Assembly: GCA_010015655.1 (NCBI GenBank)
Contig: ML976669.1
Location: 1-64,000 of the forward strand
Reading direction: 5' to 3'
Source: Bimuria novae-zelandiae CBS 107.79
Lineage: Eukaryota > Ascomycota > Dothideomycetes > Pleosporales > Didymosphaeriaceae
Length of the DNA stretch: 64,000 nt
In this document: positions 11,535 through 20,864 of the stretch, piece after piece
Position numbering within the stretch: position 1 is the stretch's first letter
How the letters are laid out: every line of letters begins with the position of its first letter
The notes under the pieces: generated by a model
Databases searched by the model: none
What the model was told of the DNA's origin: nothing
The model's input: the letters and a program-made list of their open reading frames with translations, nothing else
Made by a program: the position numbers and the translations under genes

Positions 11535-13048
11535 GCCGCCGGCATACGCTTTTCTGCACTAGCCGTAGAAGGCAAGTTAGTCGCAAACTCTGCCACCGCC
11601 GCAGCAATGCCCCTGGCGTGTAGCGTGAAGGTGCCCAACTTCAAATTGTTTGGCATCTTCTTTTACCGTGTGGAAGTTAGAATCATAAGGTTGACTAGCA
11701 GTGCCTCCGAAAAGCGCTTCCTCCTCTTCTGTCTTAATGCCGTCCGCGCCTGTGAACAGGCCTCCGCTTGGAATCCCCGCATCCAAAAAAGGAACTTGAT
11801 CTCAGCGGCCGTTCTGCAAAGGGTATGCAGTGTGATTCTGTCCCTGAGACTCAAAGTACCCCTGACAGAAATGGAAGATGTCGACACTGCCCGTGGGACC
11901 ATCGTCGTCGTAAATGCCGTTCATGTAATTGGGCGACGCAATCGTGTCGAAATTGAGATAAGCACCAATATTCGCTTTATCTTCTGCGGAGAGGCCTTAC
12001 ACATAATGCCATGCACCCAAGAAACCGGGTTCTTATCCAGACCGCCATGCGAACCTTACAGCATTGTTGACCGTGTATTTCGCAAGTGCCTTTGCCACTT
12101 CTAGGGGATCAACCACGCCACTACCGTTATCGTTGATTCCGGGGCCCCGGAAGACAGAATCGGTGTGTGCGCCGAGCACTAGGACTGAATCGGAACTGCC
12201 GCAATTCGAGGTGGCTATGACATTGACTGTGGAAAGATTTTTGATCTCTGTCTCTACGTGGAGAGAAGCCATGATGGTGGCACCTCCGGTAATAGCGGTC
12301 GCAAGATTCTGACCTTGGACATCGCTGAGGCCGATGGTAGGAACGAAGTTCCCCTCAGGACGAGCATCAGGGTCCAGGGTAGCTTCCAAGCGGTCTGGAA
12401 TATTGTTGTAGACCAGAGCGCCCACCGCACCGGCTGCGCCGGCAAGAGCAGATTTCTGGACGAAAGGACAGGTGCCTCGGACTACGAGAGCGATATTGCC
12501 GGAGATCTCCTCCGTGTAGTCGGCCTGACCGATGCTAGAAAGATATACGATGAGATCATGCAGTTGAGACGCCGTACCGAATTGCAGCCCAGATTGCTCA
12601 CTACCACGATTAGGGCCGAAACATCACCAGTCGGAGAGTAGTCGATAAGTCCTCCGTCGGCAGGCTCGCCATCAATCTCAAGCGACAAGGTGCCGGTGAT
12701 CATGGTGTTATACCAGAAAGTCTGTGTCTCAATTTTATAGTAGCCGTTGAGCTTCTCAAGCTCTTCGACAAGCCGATCCGTTGTCAGGTTGTGTCCCTTC
12801 GTACCCACCTGCCTGTTACGCGCAGGGGTCGATTCGGCGAACTCTATCAGCTTCTCGCAGCCCTGGAGGAGTTTATCGGTCTTCACGGCCGCCTGAAGTT
12901 CCTTCTGCAAGTGCAATTAGCTATAGGTCATTGTAGCAGATTAGGTAGTGAAACTTACAGAGTTCACAGCAGGAAGGTTTTTGCACACATCTACGGCCGC
13001 AGCAGAAGCGGTAACCGCAAAAGCCCCAAAGGAAAGAGCGGACTTCAT
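11535..13048 (-). pseudogene. Broken M28 (leucine aminopeptidase / aminopeptidase Y type) secreted peptidase
   Basis: The reading starts at 13048 with a signal peptide (MKSALSFGAFAVTASAAAVD), a GTAAGT/TTGCAG intron (12958-12907), then GCEKLIEFAESTPARNRQVG and GHNLTTDRLVEELEKL, which are typical of the family. A protease-associated domain follows (SALIVVVSNLGC, ISGNIALVVRGTCPF, AGAVGALVYNN), but a frame change lies between about 12590 and 12540. Zinc-ligand region GAHTDSVFRGPGINDNGSG is present. The conserved WWSAEEFGLLGS segment with the catalytic glutamates is missing: after VRFAWRSG the frame stops at 12033, and later pieces (ANIGAYLNFD, IASPNYMNGIYDDDGPTGSV, FLDAGIPSGGLFTGADGIKT) sit in shifted frames. 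The base composition is normal, so this is ordinary decay, not RIP. No active enzyme is expected. Confidence 0.8.
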
Positions 13049-14025
13049 GATGCCAACCTGTTGGTTCAAATGAGCGACGATGCGCAAATGTCACAGCGGA
13101 CATTCGGCGCCTTTTGTATGTCCTTCGCCTGCGACGGGCACCACTCTTTTGACATGACCTACTCTCCCCCGAGATGGGCGTTTCCTTCCACAACTTAGTA
13201 CGCGGGCTTACCATTGGGATTCTGGAAAACGCTAACAACAGCGAGTAAGCTGTTTCTAAGAACTAGGTACGTATTAAAATTACAGCCACTGGGTCTGCGA
13301 AGTGCTAAATTTCTTTGGGCAATGCCATTTTCTCATTTCGGCTAGAGGGAAAGAGCACTGCAATTGCTTATAAGTATCAGTTTGTGGCACTCCCGTCAGC
13401 CTAGAAAAATTAAGATTGACGAACGTACATCTCTTCGCAAACCTCTTCTCAAGACATGCCTACTGTAGATTCAAATGTTGTTTTTCAGTCTCATGTCGCT
13501 TCGACCAATCATCAGAGAGTAGATGGAGTGAGGAACTACTACGCTTTCGGATAGTGCATTGATCTTGCAATCGTATATTGGGTCTTCTCCCAATGCGTAG
13601 CTTGGTATCGCTTGGAGATGGCCAGGGTGACACAGGTACCTGTTATTCCCAAGAGCAGGCGGAGGCGTTCATTGGGGGAGGAGCCGAGGGTAACGACGGA
13701 ACCACCGTGGATTGAATGGATCCTGAAGCCAATTTGGCTTTGAGTAGAAGGTTTACCTGGCGAGAACCAGAAATGAATGTTGGATATTGAAATACATTGT
13801 GCTGCCTTAGAATAGCTTTCACACGAATTGAAACTTACAAATCTTTCACTGCACCGCACGTCTCACCTTACGCACGCACGATCTCGAAGCGTCGCCGTTC
13901 GAGTAGATCGGTCCTCGCATTACCCTTATAAATTGACCCCGACGTTTCCAGTATTCGATACTCCACGCCGCGCTCACCTCCACCACACCTCACACCAACC
14001 TTTCCACACCAAGAAACACCACGAC
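13049..14025. other. Intergenic, no supported gene
   Basis: About 980 bp with no supported gene. The last 60 bp (CACACCTCACACCAACC and similar C/A-rich sequence) looks like the 5' leader of the membrane-protein gene at 14026. The longer open frame that begins at 13828 is a chance extension of that gene. Confidence 0.55.
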
Positions 14026-14592
14026 ATGTCCGGTCCACATACAGTCCCGATCCTAGTTCCAGCTGTTGCTGCAGCTGCTCCCGCTCCAGCTCCCGCTCCC
14101 ACCCCTGCAGCCCACTCACTACCCGCGTCTACGTTGGCAACGGTCTTAGCCAAAACCATCGAGTACACGCTCTACCCTGTCACTACCGCGGGTAACATCA
14201 TCGGCATCTATTTCTGTGCGCGCGAGATTTTTCAACCGTGGCAGCCGTCCCATATTCCTGTCGTCATCACCTTAGTCGCTCTTTCCTGTTTGTTCCTTTG
14301 TATACTTGAGGAGTTTGTGGAGTGGTTGATCGAATTCTCATGCGGAATTAAACTCGACACAGCGACGTTAGGACCAATCTACAAGGCGTTCACGCGCTTT
14401 CACACCGTCTTGTTGGTCTATTCTCTCGCTCTCTCCTCCATCATGGCCACTTACTTCATCACGAGGGAATTATTTGCGAACAATTCCTACGGGCTGATCG
14501 TTCCCTTATTACTACTCCTTATTTTGGATATAGTGGTCTGTCGCGGTGAGCAGAGCTGGACAGTACGCAGGGAAATTGAAGGATTGAACTGA
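14026..14592 (+). pseudogene. Membrane protein gene with C-terminus replaced by a solo LTR insertion
   Basis: ATG at 14026 follows a leader-like C/A-rich stretch. It starts MSGPHTVPILVPAVAAAA, then an Ala/Pro run (APAPAPAPTPAA) and about four hydrophobic segments, for example PVVITLVALSCLFLCIL and GLIVPLLLLLILDIVV. I do not recognise the family. A solo LTR begins at 14539, so the last 18 codons (ending EIEGLN) are read from LTR sequence. The original 3' end continues after the LTR at 14737. The truncated frame gives 188 residues; before insertion the protein would have had about 226. Whether the shortened product is made is unknown, so pseudogene here means disrupted. Confidence 0.75.
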
Positions 14593-14731
14593 GGTTGTAC
14601 TATCTAGGAACTACAGAAGGTATATGTGCGCAGGCACAAACAACGCTAGTCCTGGATAGGTGGAAGGTAAGTCGCAACCATGCCAAGGTAAGAGCAACTA
14701 TCTTGTAAGGTAAGGGCTATAAACCGTGACA
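14539..14731 (-). repeat. Solo LTR of copia-1 family inserted in a coding region
   Basis: The left end TGTCGCGGTGAGC and right end ATAAACCGTGACA match the 205-bp LTR family, with a small internal deletion (193 bp). The five-base duplication TGGTC flanks it (14534-14538 and 14732-14736). It lies in the last quarter of the membrane-protein gene. Confidence 0.92.
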
Positions 14732-14736
14732 TGGTC

Positions 14737-14901
14737 GTTCTTGCGTGCGGAATTCTCTTCGGTTACGGAATTGAGTGGTATCGAAAACCAGCCACGCAAG
14801 CGCGGAGAAAATGGGTCAACGCAAGGTTCGCACAGAGCCCTAGGGTGACGAGGGAGCAGGCGATGGCAGAAGTGGAACAGGATGAGGGAATTATGGTCTG
14901 A
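14737..14901 (+). pseudogene. Displaced 3' coding end of the membrane-protein gene
   Basis: If the LTR and one TGGTC copy are ignored, the frame of the upstream gene runs on without a break through ACGILFGYGIEWYRKP, then a basic, polar tail (ARRKWVNARF, then EQAMAEVEQDEGIMV) to TGA at 14899. The open frame on both sides shows that the gene was intact when the retroelement landed and has changed little since. Confidence 0.75.
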
Positions 14902-15288
14902 GGCCTATGGCTCTAATACGGCGCGACTAGAACCATCCAGACACCAGGCGCGGCAGAAGGGGGGCGTGTCCGATACTAGCAACAAGAGCAGAGCATGTCT
15001 GCTGAGCCCATATTTTATATCAGCATCTGTCTTGCTTTTGCTTGCCGATCCGTTTTGAGGGCTGACCACGTGGCAAATGATAGTCAGTGTACGAAAGTTG
15101 TATTCAATATGAACTGATGCTTGGGAACTTGGTGATTCTTTGGTATATCCTGGTGAAATATTGTGCAATTACCCGAATGGACGCAATGATCAAGTGCACC
15201 CCGAATTGACATCTGCGGCCTATGTCTCAGGATTTTAAAATCTAATCAACAGTCGAGCGATCGCTTTCACATATTCTAGGCGGAAGTG
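14902..15288. other. Intergenic, no supported gene
   Basis: No supported gene. The end of this stretch supplies the 8-bp target AGATATCG of the hAT element. Confidence 0.5.
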
Positions 15289-15296
15289 AGATATCG

Positions 15297-16161
15297 CAGC
15301 GCTGCCAACGAACAGAACGTTCGATCCGAACAATCGATCCGAACGGCGTTTTCTGGTGTTTTGGATCGAACGAACGAACAGGCATGGTGGGTCGAACAGA
15401 GCTTCGAACGAACGCATTATTAGAGCCAAACGTTTGGTTGTTCGGTTGTTCGGGACTACGTTTGATCGATTTAGTATGGGGATTCTGCCTAATTGGTGGA
15501 GTATTACCTTGTTCTGCTGGCCTTGTGCCACGCGTGGCGTTGTCGTATATTGTCTTGTGCAACGTTCTTGTAGGAGAAGAAAACTCTGAGTTTTCTCGTC
15601 GACGTGCCTCCCACTGTTTCCCATCGTCAGCCGTGAGCGTATCTTGTTATGGATCAATTTGTTACCCGCTCGCACTCGTCCCAGTCGACCCAGTCGACCC
15701 AGTCAATCCGGCTGGCATTTGACAGCTATCACCATGCCGGGTCGCGTACGGCAGCTGTCATGGCGATGGCGGAGAGCTTCGAGAGCTTGGATGACTCGCC
15801 ATCTGAAGTGGAGTCCGTCGCTCCTACGCATGAGTTTCCCGGCGAGCTGAAAGCGTCCGGAGCTCGTTTTCCTATTGTATGGACCCGCCTCTGGCAAGGC
15901 AAACGTCTCCTCAACCACGTCGTCAAGAAGGATGCCGGCCAAAACATCCAGCTGGTGGACGGCAGCCAGTTTCTCGACCACAACACCAACCTCCTTCCTA
16001 ATTAGGAAAGTTGTATATATACGAACGTTCGGCCGAACGTTCGTTGTACTGTTCGAAGACGCTCCTGTTCGAGTCGTCTCGAACGTACGTACATTTGTAT
16101 GTGGGCCGAACGAACGAACAAGCACCTTGTTCGGATCCTGTTCGATTCGTTGGCAGCGCTG
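15297..16161. mobile_element. Non-autonomous hAT-type element, 865 bp
   Basis: The element is bounded by CAGCGCTGCCAACGAA and its inverted copy TTCGTTGGCAGCGCTG. It is flanked by a perfect 8-bp duplication AGATATCG (15289-15296 and 16162-16169). CAG...CTG ends and an 8-bp duplication are diagnostic of hAT elements. Both subterminal regions (15313-15420 and 16020-16135) are packed with GAACGAAC/CGTTCG/GATCCGAAC motifs in both orientations, likely transposase-binding sites. It is too short for a hAT transposase and shows no RIP-like AT bias. Confidence 0.9.
15649..16005 (+). CDS. 118-aa open frame inside the hAT element, function unknown
   Basis: The frame starts MDQFVTRSHSSQSTQSTQSI and continues AVMAMAESFESLDDSPSEVE to VKKDAGQNIQLVDGSQFLDH, stopping just before the right subterminal repeats. 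It fills the GC-normal core between the two motif-rich ends. It may be a leftover of a hAT transposase N-terminus or a captured host fragment; I cannot assign it. Open frames on other strands overlap it, so coding is uncertain. Confidence 0.35.
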   Translation: MDQFVTRSHSSQSTQSTQSIRLAFDSYHHAGSRTAAVMAMAESFESLDDSPSEVESVAPTHEFPGELKASGARFPIVWTRLWQGKRLLNHVVKKDAGQNIQLVDGSQFLDHNTNLLPN

Positions 16162-16489
16162 AGATATCGTCACGTTTTAGCCTCTACCGAATATCGTTGG
16201 TGTACTCACCACCCTTATGCTTGGCTTGTAGGACCGAACCTGAAGCGGCAGCCTCCGATAAAGCAGACGAATCCTGGGAGAGTAAACTTATCGTACGATA
16301 AGTCCTAGAAGCAGAATGTCCTGTCAATGGTGCGACCCTTTGTCCAAACCAAGGGATGACAAGTTGCTTTGCCAAAGAATTGCTTTGAACGTCACATTTG
16401 CACCAATGGCCTGAGCAGACCATGCGACACACAGCAACTGAAAAGCGCGTAAAAGGCGGAAAAGACGGCATAGTAGGGTCCTGATACCT
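16162..16489. other. Intergenic up to the RIP border, no gene
   Basis: About 330 bp of normal composition with no gene. It contains the palindrome CTTATCGTACGATAAG near 16288. Composition changes sharply to AT-rich at about 16500, the left border of an 8-kb degraded block. Confidence 0.5.
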
Positions 16490-18119
16490 CGGTTACTCTA
16501 CTTGGAGTCTAAAATAAAAGCTACTTTTATAAGATCTTAGTAATATATTAAACTACGCAGGCTAAAGGTGTTAAGGTAATCTTACTTATATAAGTATTTG
16601 TATAGAAGTTTAATAGGGATAGCTATTTTTATAAGTATAAAACTTAACGTATCGCACGCGGAGACCTATAAGAGTAGTTTAATAATATTTTTATTACTAC
16701 TTTTATAGTCTGCACCTTTTAAGTAGTTAGTATAATTACTAACTACTTTAGCTTAGAGCTAAAGTAATATAACGTACCTAATACTTTCCTTAATACTATA
16801 CTTAATTAAAAGCTATACGCTATGACTCCTAGTATATTTAAGAAAGTAAATAGTAATCTTCTAGAGGTGCTCCGCACCGTCTACGGCCTAAAGAATGTAT
16901 CACTTCTATAGTATAATTGTTCTAAGCTATAGTTAAGCTACTAGGGCTTAAACGAGTGGAAGTTTTTCCTTACTTATATATTAATAACTAGCTTATCTTA
17001 TTTATTTACGCTAATAACATTATAATATCGTATTACACTTTAAACGCTTATCTACATTAAGACTTTAAAAATAAGCTACAGGATTAATTTAGACTGAAGG
17101 CGATAAGAGACCCGGCCTGGTTCCTAGGCGTTTAAGTTATTTAATATTACTAGAAAAAGAGGATCTAGCTTATTTAAGATATATATATTAATAAGATTTA
17201 TAAAAAGTACGGCATATAGCCAGCAGGCAAGAAACCTAACTTTTTACATAATATTAACTCTCTTAATAAGTTAATTAAGAAGATAGACGTATAATGTATA
17301 AAACTATATTAGGAAATTATGTGGTATCTTGCCTATATTACTTACTAGACGTGGCCTAACGTTACTTATAGCCACATTATCTTTACTTGCTACTTTACTA
17401 ATCTAAGGTAATTATATATTATAGCTATATAACGGATTTAGCGGTACTTACTTATAATTTAATACTATATTATTATAAGTTCTTATAATAACTTAATTAT
17501 AAAAGTTATTTTTAATAATAAAAACTGTTATAAATTTTTTTTCTTTAGCGCGTTAAACGCCTCGTACGTAAATAATATAAAAATACGTTAAATCTTACAA
17601 CAATAATACTTTTCCCTTTATAGTATAATTATTAATTAGAAGGCAAATAGCTAGCGCATAGTTACTAAGTTTACTACTTAATTAAAGCTACTTTTAATCT
17701 CCTCTACTAGCTTATAAATAGCAAAGTAGCTATACTTTTTTAATAGTATTTAATTTAGGTTAGGCGTACTACCTACTATCTACTATAATAATTAATAAAT
17801 AGTTAGAATTATTAATACAAATCTAAATTAGCTATATATAAAGATTTAATACATTAATATTTATTAAATGCAGATTTAATAAGAGGTAAATGCTTAATAA
17901 CTTATTATTAAATTAGTCCTTATAGATAAGATAACTACTAAAAGGCTTACTAAAGTGGTCTTAAAAAGCTAAATATTAGAAGTTTATTTAATAGCTTTAC
18001 CTTATTAACGTCGCGTACTGTCTCTAGGATAGTGTAAATAATAATAATAATTTTATATATCTAGTTACCTAATTAACCAATATTTTATCTTTACTTCTTA
18101 ATTAATATAAAGCTAAGGG

Positions 18120-18734
18120 CACAGGAACACCAAAATCGTGATTCCACCCACACGACCGTGTGGGGGGTTCCTGTAGTATGAAATTGTTCGCCTGAACAAG
18201 CTGATTACTAGAATCACGTTCTTTATCCGCAAAAAGCTGGCGCTGTTGCGATAAAGAGACCAAAGCTAAGATGCAGAGTTTTCGCTCTGCCAAGACTTGG
18301 TCAAAACCTTTCACCCAAACTAAGTACCGCTCAGGCGACTACTACTACTTGTTCAAGCTTGAGGTTTTCCCCTACGAGGTTTTTACTCAAGGTACAAGGC
18401 AGCTTGCTAACTCGTACGAGGTCCTACTTCGTACGAGGTAGGGGGAGGAAGACAGTACGGGAGCAGAGCTACAAGGGCGAGGGAGAGAGGGGCAGGACAA
18501 CAACACCCTCACAGATGAGGGCCGGCTACTATAGGTATCTAGGTGCCTGTAGTAGCAGGTAGACCTATTAAAGGGAGGATAGGCTATGCACAACAAGGCT
18601 ACTCTGATGGTAGCCAGCCGACAGGCACGAAACACTTTCTGTAAATACAGCTTAGCACGTCCCCATGCCCCATGGGAGGCTAGAACATTATGTTCCTGGA
18701 CGTTAATCAATACTACTACTACTACTACTACTAC
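18120..18734 (+). mobile_element. SINE-like non-LTR element with (TAC)n tail, copy 1
   Basis: 615 bp of normal composition in a heavily AT-biased relic. It starts CACAGGAACACC and ends in an ACT/TAC-repeat tail. It is flanked by a 14-bp direct duplication TATAAAGCTAAGGG (18106-18119 and 18735-18748). A simple-repeat 3' tail and long variable duplications mark insertion by target-primed reverse transcription. The inverted copy at about 35554-36161 is nearly identical. Opposed short open frames (67 and 107 codons) exist, but identity between copies alone does not show coding. I find no tRNA-like A/B boxes. The lack of RIP change suggests insertion after the surrounding copia was mutated, or that it is too short to be hit. 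Confidence 0.85.
18122..18218 (+). ncRNA. Predicted HDV-like nested double pseudoknot at the 5' end of the SINE-like element
   Basis: Four complementary pairs occur in the HDV-ribozyme order. P1 is CAGGAAC (18122-18128) with GTTCCTG (18167-18173). P2 is CGTGATTC (18137-18144) with GAATCACG (18211-18218). P3 is CCCACAC (18147-18153) with GTGTGGG (18158-18164). P4 is TTGTTC (18184-18189) with GAACAA (18194-18199) closing a GCCT loop. P1 and P2 interlock. It begins two bases inside the element's 5' end, where known retroelement ribozymes cut. Departures from consensus: P3 is 7 bp (usually 3), two G lie between P3 and P1, P1 does not start with G, and the J4/2 strand (GCTGATTACTA) is only a loose match. 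No activity is shown. Confidence 0.45.
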
Positions 18735-18750
18735 TATAAAGCTAAGGGGG

Positions 18751-18887
18751 TGAGTAATAGTTTAATATAGAAGCTTAGGCCACCTACGTACGTGCGGTCT
18801 GTGCACGTGATCCACATAGTATATAACTCTATAGAGTAGCTTCTTAATTAAATTAACGATTGCCTTAACTCTCTATTTAACGTTACA
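18751..18887 (+). repeat. 3' LTR of the copia-2 relic
   Basis: It runs from TGAGTAATAG to CGTTACA and aligns along its length with the 128-bp solo LTR at 26198-26325 (TGTGACGG to GGCGTCACA). Most differences are C-to-T or G-to-A, as expected of RIP. It is preceded directly by the purine tract AAGGGGG. Confidence 0.75.
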
Positions 18888-20864
18888 AGTAGCTATAGGA
18901 GGTACGACAAATATAGAGACATATAAAAAGTATTAATTTTATTATTCTTACAGTATTATTAGAATTGAAGTAAGTTATAGCTTTTATAGCTGTCACGGTA
19001 ACCTCCTAGGTAACCTGAGCGCCTAGACGTACTATTAACAATAGTACATTAGTATATAGGCTTCTGCCTCCGAACTTATACTTCGGGAACTAAAGGTCTA
19101 ATAGCCTAGACCCCGAAGCTTGCTTCTAATTGGTTAGACACGACGCTAGCCATCTAGGTACTAGCACCTAGACTAAGCGAGATAGATAAATCCACGCTGA
19201 ATAGGGGGGAGAAGACCTTTTCTCCTTATCTAACGTCTTATACCTACACGTAGACACTAAACAAAGCATAATTAACCTAGCTCTCTGAGCCAGGCTCTCT
19301 CTGCTTGGTGCTCTCGTGATAATAGCTATTAATAATAAGTAGCTAATAGTTACTAATAGTACTTTAGCTACTATAAACTAAACTTCTTTATTATTTAGCT
19401 ATTTTTAAAGTCTATAATAACCGGATTATAAGGTAGATCCTTTTTCTTACACTAGACAGAGAGGTGGTACTTGTCCGACAAAATAAGAAAGGATAGGATC
19501 GCCTACCCTATTACGTTAATACTATAGGTAGCTATTATTTACTTTTAATTACTTTATTATAAGCTCTTTAGGTTGCCTTAACGCTTAACGCTTATAATAA
19601 TTACTTTAATTAATATTATGCCTATTATAAAGCTTGTCTTGTTAAAGTTATAGGTATCTTTATTTAGAATACTATACTTGGCTTTAGTATTCTCCACAAA
19701 CTAGAACTAGTCTTAAATAACCTTAGGATCTTTATAGAGGGCTTTTTATAATTATACTTTTAATTAAATTTAACTTAGAGCCCTAGCTAGTACTTTAAAA
19801 AAGTTATAGCCTCGTTTTAGCTAATATAATCATAGTAACGCTTAGCTAGTAAAGAATTAGCTATATCTTTTATAGTAATAAGCTAGGACCGAAATCCTTA
19901 CGAATCTAGGTTAAGTATGTCTTAAATAATTACTTATTCTTTTATATTTAGTAGTTTTATTAAATTAGGTATATAATTAGATTAAAAAGTAATTCTAGCG
20001 CTTTGCGTACTTAATATACTTTAAAAGATATTATAGATAAATATAGCGCGTTATAGGGCTAAAGTTACGTTTTATTTAAGAGCCTAAAGCGTAAGCTATA
20101 TATTAGCTTCTTTTTAAAAGTAGTAGCTAATAAGGTAGTTAAGATATCGCGTTGTACTATAGGTGATAGTACGTTTTGGTGGAGTCTTGGCAGAGTGTCT
20201 AGGTCGCCTGTGAGGTACGTTAAGCCTATAAAGTTATTAAGTATACCTTAGATAATAGACAACTATAATCACTATAAGAGCGAAGATAATCGCTTTAATT
20301 AAATAAAAAGTTACTACTTTATTTAGCAGACTCGCTATCGTATCTAGTAATTTTTATAGTACTTTTTACTTAATCTAACGGTTAATAATTATTACAGGTT
20401 TTTAACGTACTTTACTTATACTGTAGCTTTGCAGTTGGCGCATCGCGTTACCAAATACGCCACCCTACTATGTAATACCCTAACTTTAACGCGCTGCATC
20501 TCTACCAATATAGACCTAATTATAGTCGCGATAGAAGTAATTAAATTATAAAAACTATAAGAATCTTTCTTATATTAAAAATTTATAAAAGAATTTTGTA
20601 TTATATAATTTATACTAACGTACTAATATAAGCGCTTTATTAGCTAGTAGTAGGTTCTTATATAATATAGTTAAAATATTACCTAATAGCAAGAATATGA
20701 GCTTCTATAATATATTAAGCACTTTACTAAACGTGGCTTTCCATTTATATAGCAAATAATATATAGCTTTACCTTTATAGTAGCTAAAAACAACGCTAGC
20801 TTAATATAGGTTAATTACTTTATATAGCGTCACGCTAATTCCCTAATAGTATAATAAATAACTA
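18888..20864. repeat. RIP-degraded transposon relics, unresolved
   Basis: AT-rich sequence rich in TA steps with stops in all frames. Near 19620-19700 short blocks resemble, on the minus strand, the DDE region of the Pogo transposon at 20865-22689. A GC-richer piece at about 19000-19310 could be an LTR, but I find no partner. A 40-bp motif beginning GTAGCTTTGCAGTTGGCGC at about 20428 recurs at about 51105 and is probably a Pogo-type terminal repeat. No functional gene is present. Confidence 0.6.

Larger units (their letters stand above)
16490..18887 (+). mobile_element. Copia-2 retrotransposon relic, RIP-degraded, with 3' LTR
   Basis: On the plus strand the reverse-transcriptase/RNase H region of a Ty1/copia element can be followed through many TAA/TAG stops. 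Readable pieces are EVLRTVYGLKNVSLL near 16865, FLGV near 17127 and NVTYSHIIFTCYFTNLR near 17360. A purine tract (AAGGGGG) ends at 18750 and a 137-bp LTR relic follows (18751-18887). Its undegraded relative is the solo LTR at 26198-26325. No 5' LTR or upstream coding region is visible, so the element is 5'-truncated or unrecognisable there. A 615-bp SINE-like element sits between Pol and the LTR. Confidence 0.75.

Noticed and set aside
13828..14025. N-terminal extension of the membrane protein to ATG 13828
   Set aside because: The extension is low-complexity leader-like sequence and the ATG at 14026 follows a typical C/A-rich leader.
6399..14731. The 205-bp repeats as MITEs with 9-bp inverted ends (TGTCGCGGT/ACCGTGACA)
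   Set aside because: Two copies bound a copia Gag-Pol with a common outer TGCTG duplication, so they are LTRs; single copies are solo LTRs with 5-bp duplications.
18195..18215. Hammerhead ribozyme core (CTGATTA...GAA) in the same element
   Set aside because: The conserved CTGATGA and GAAA blocks and helix arrangement are not met.
18120..18220. tRNA- or 5S-derived SINE head
   Set aside because: I could not find convincing A and B box sequences or a tRNA cloverleaf; the helices fit a pseudoknot better.
18359..18710. Opposed 67- and 107-codon frames in the SINE-like element, recurring in copy 2
   Set aside because: The two copies are almost identical DNA, so recurrence does not show coding; neither frame resembles a known protein.
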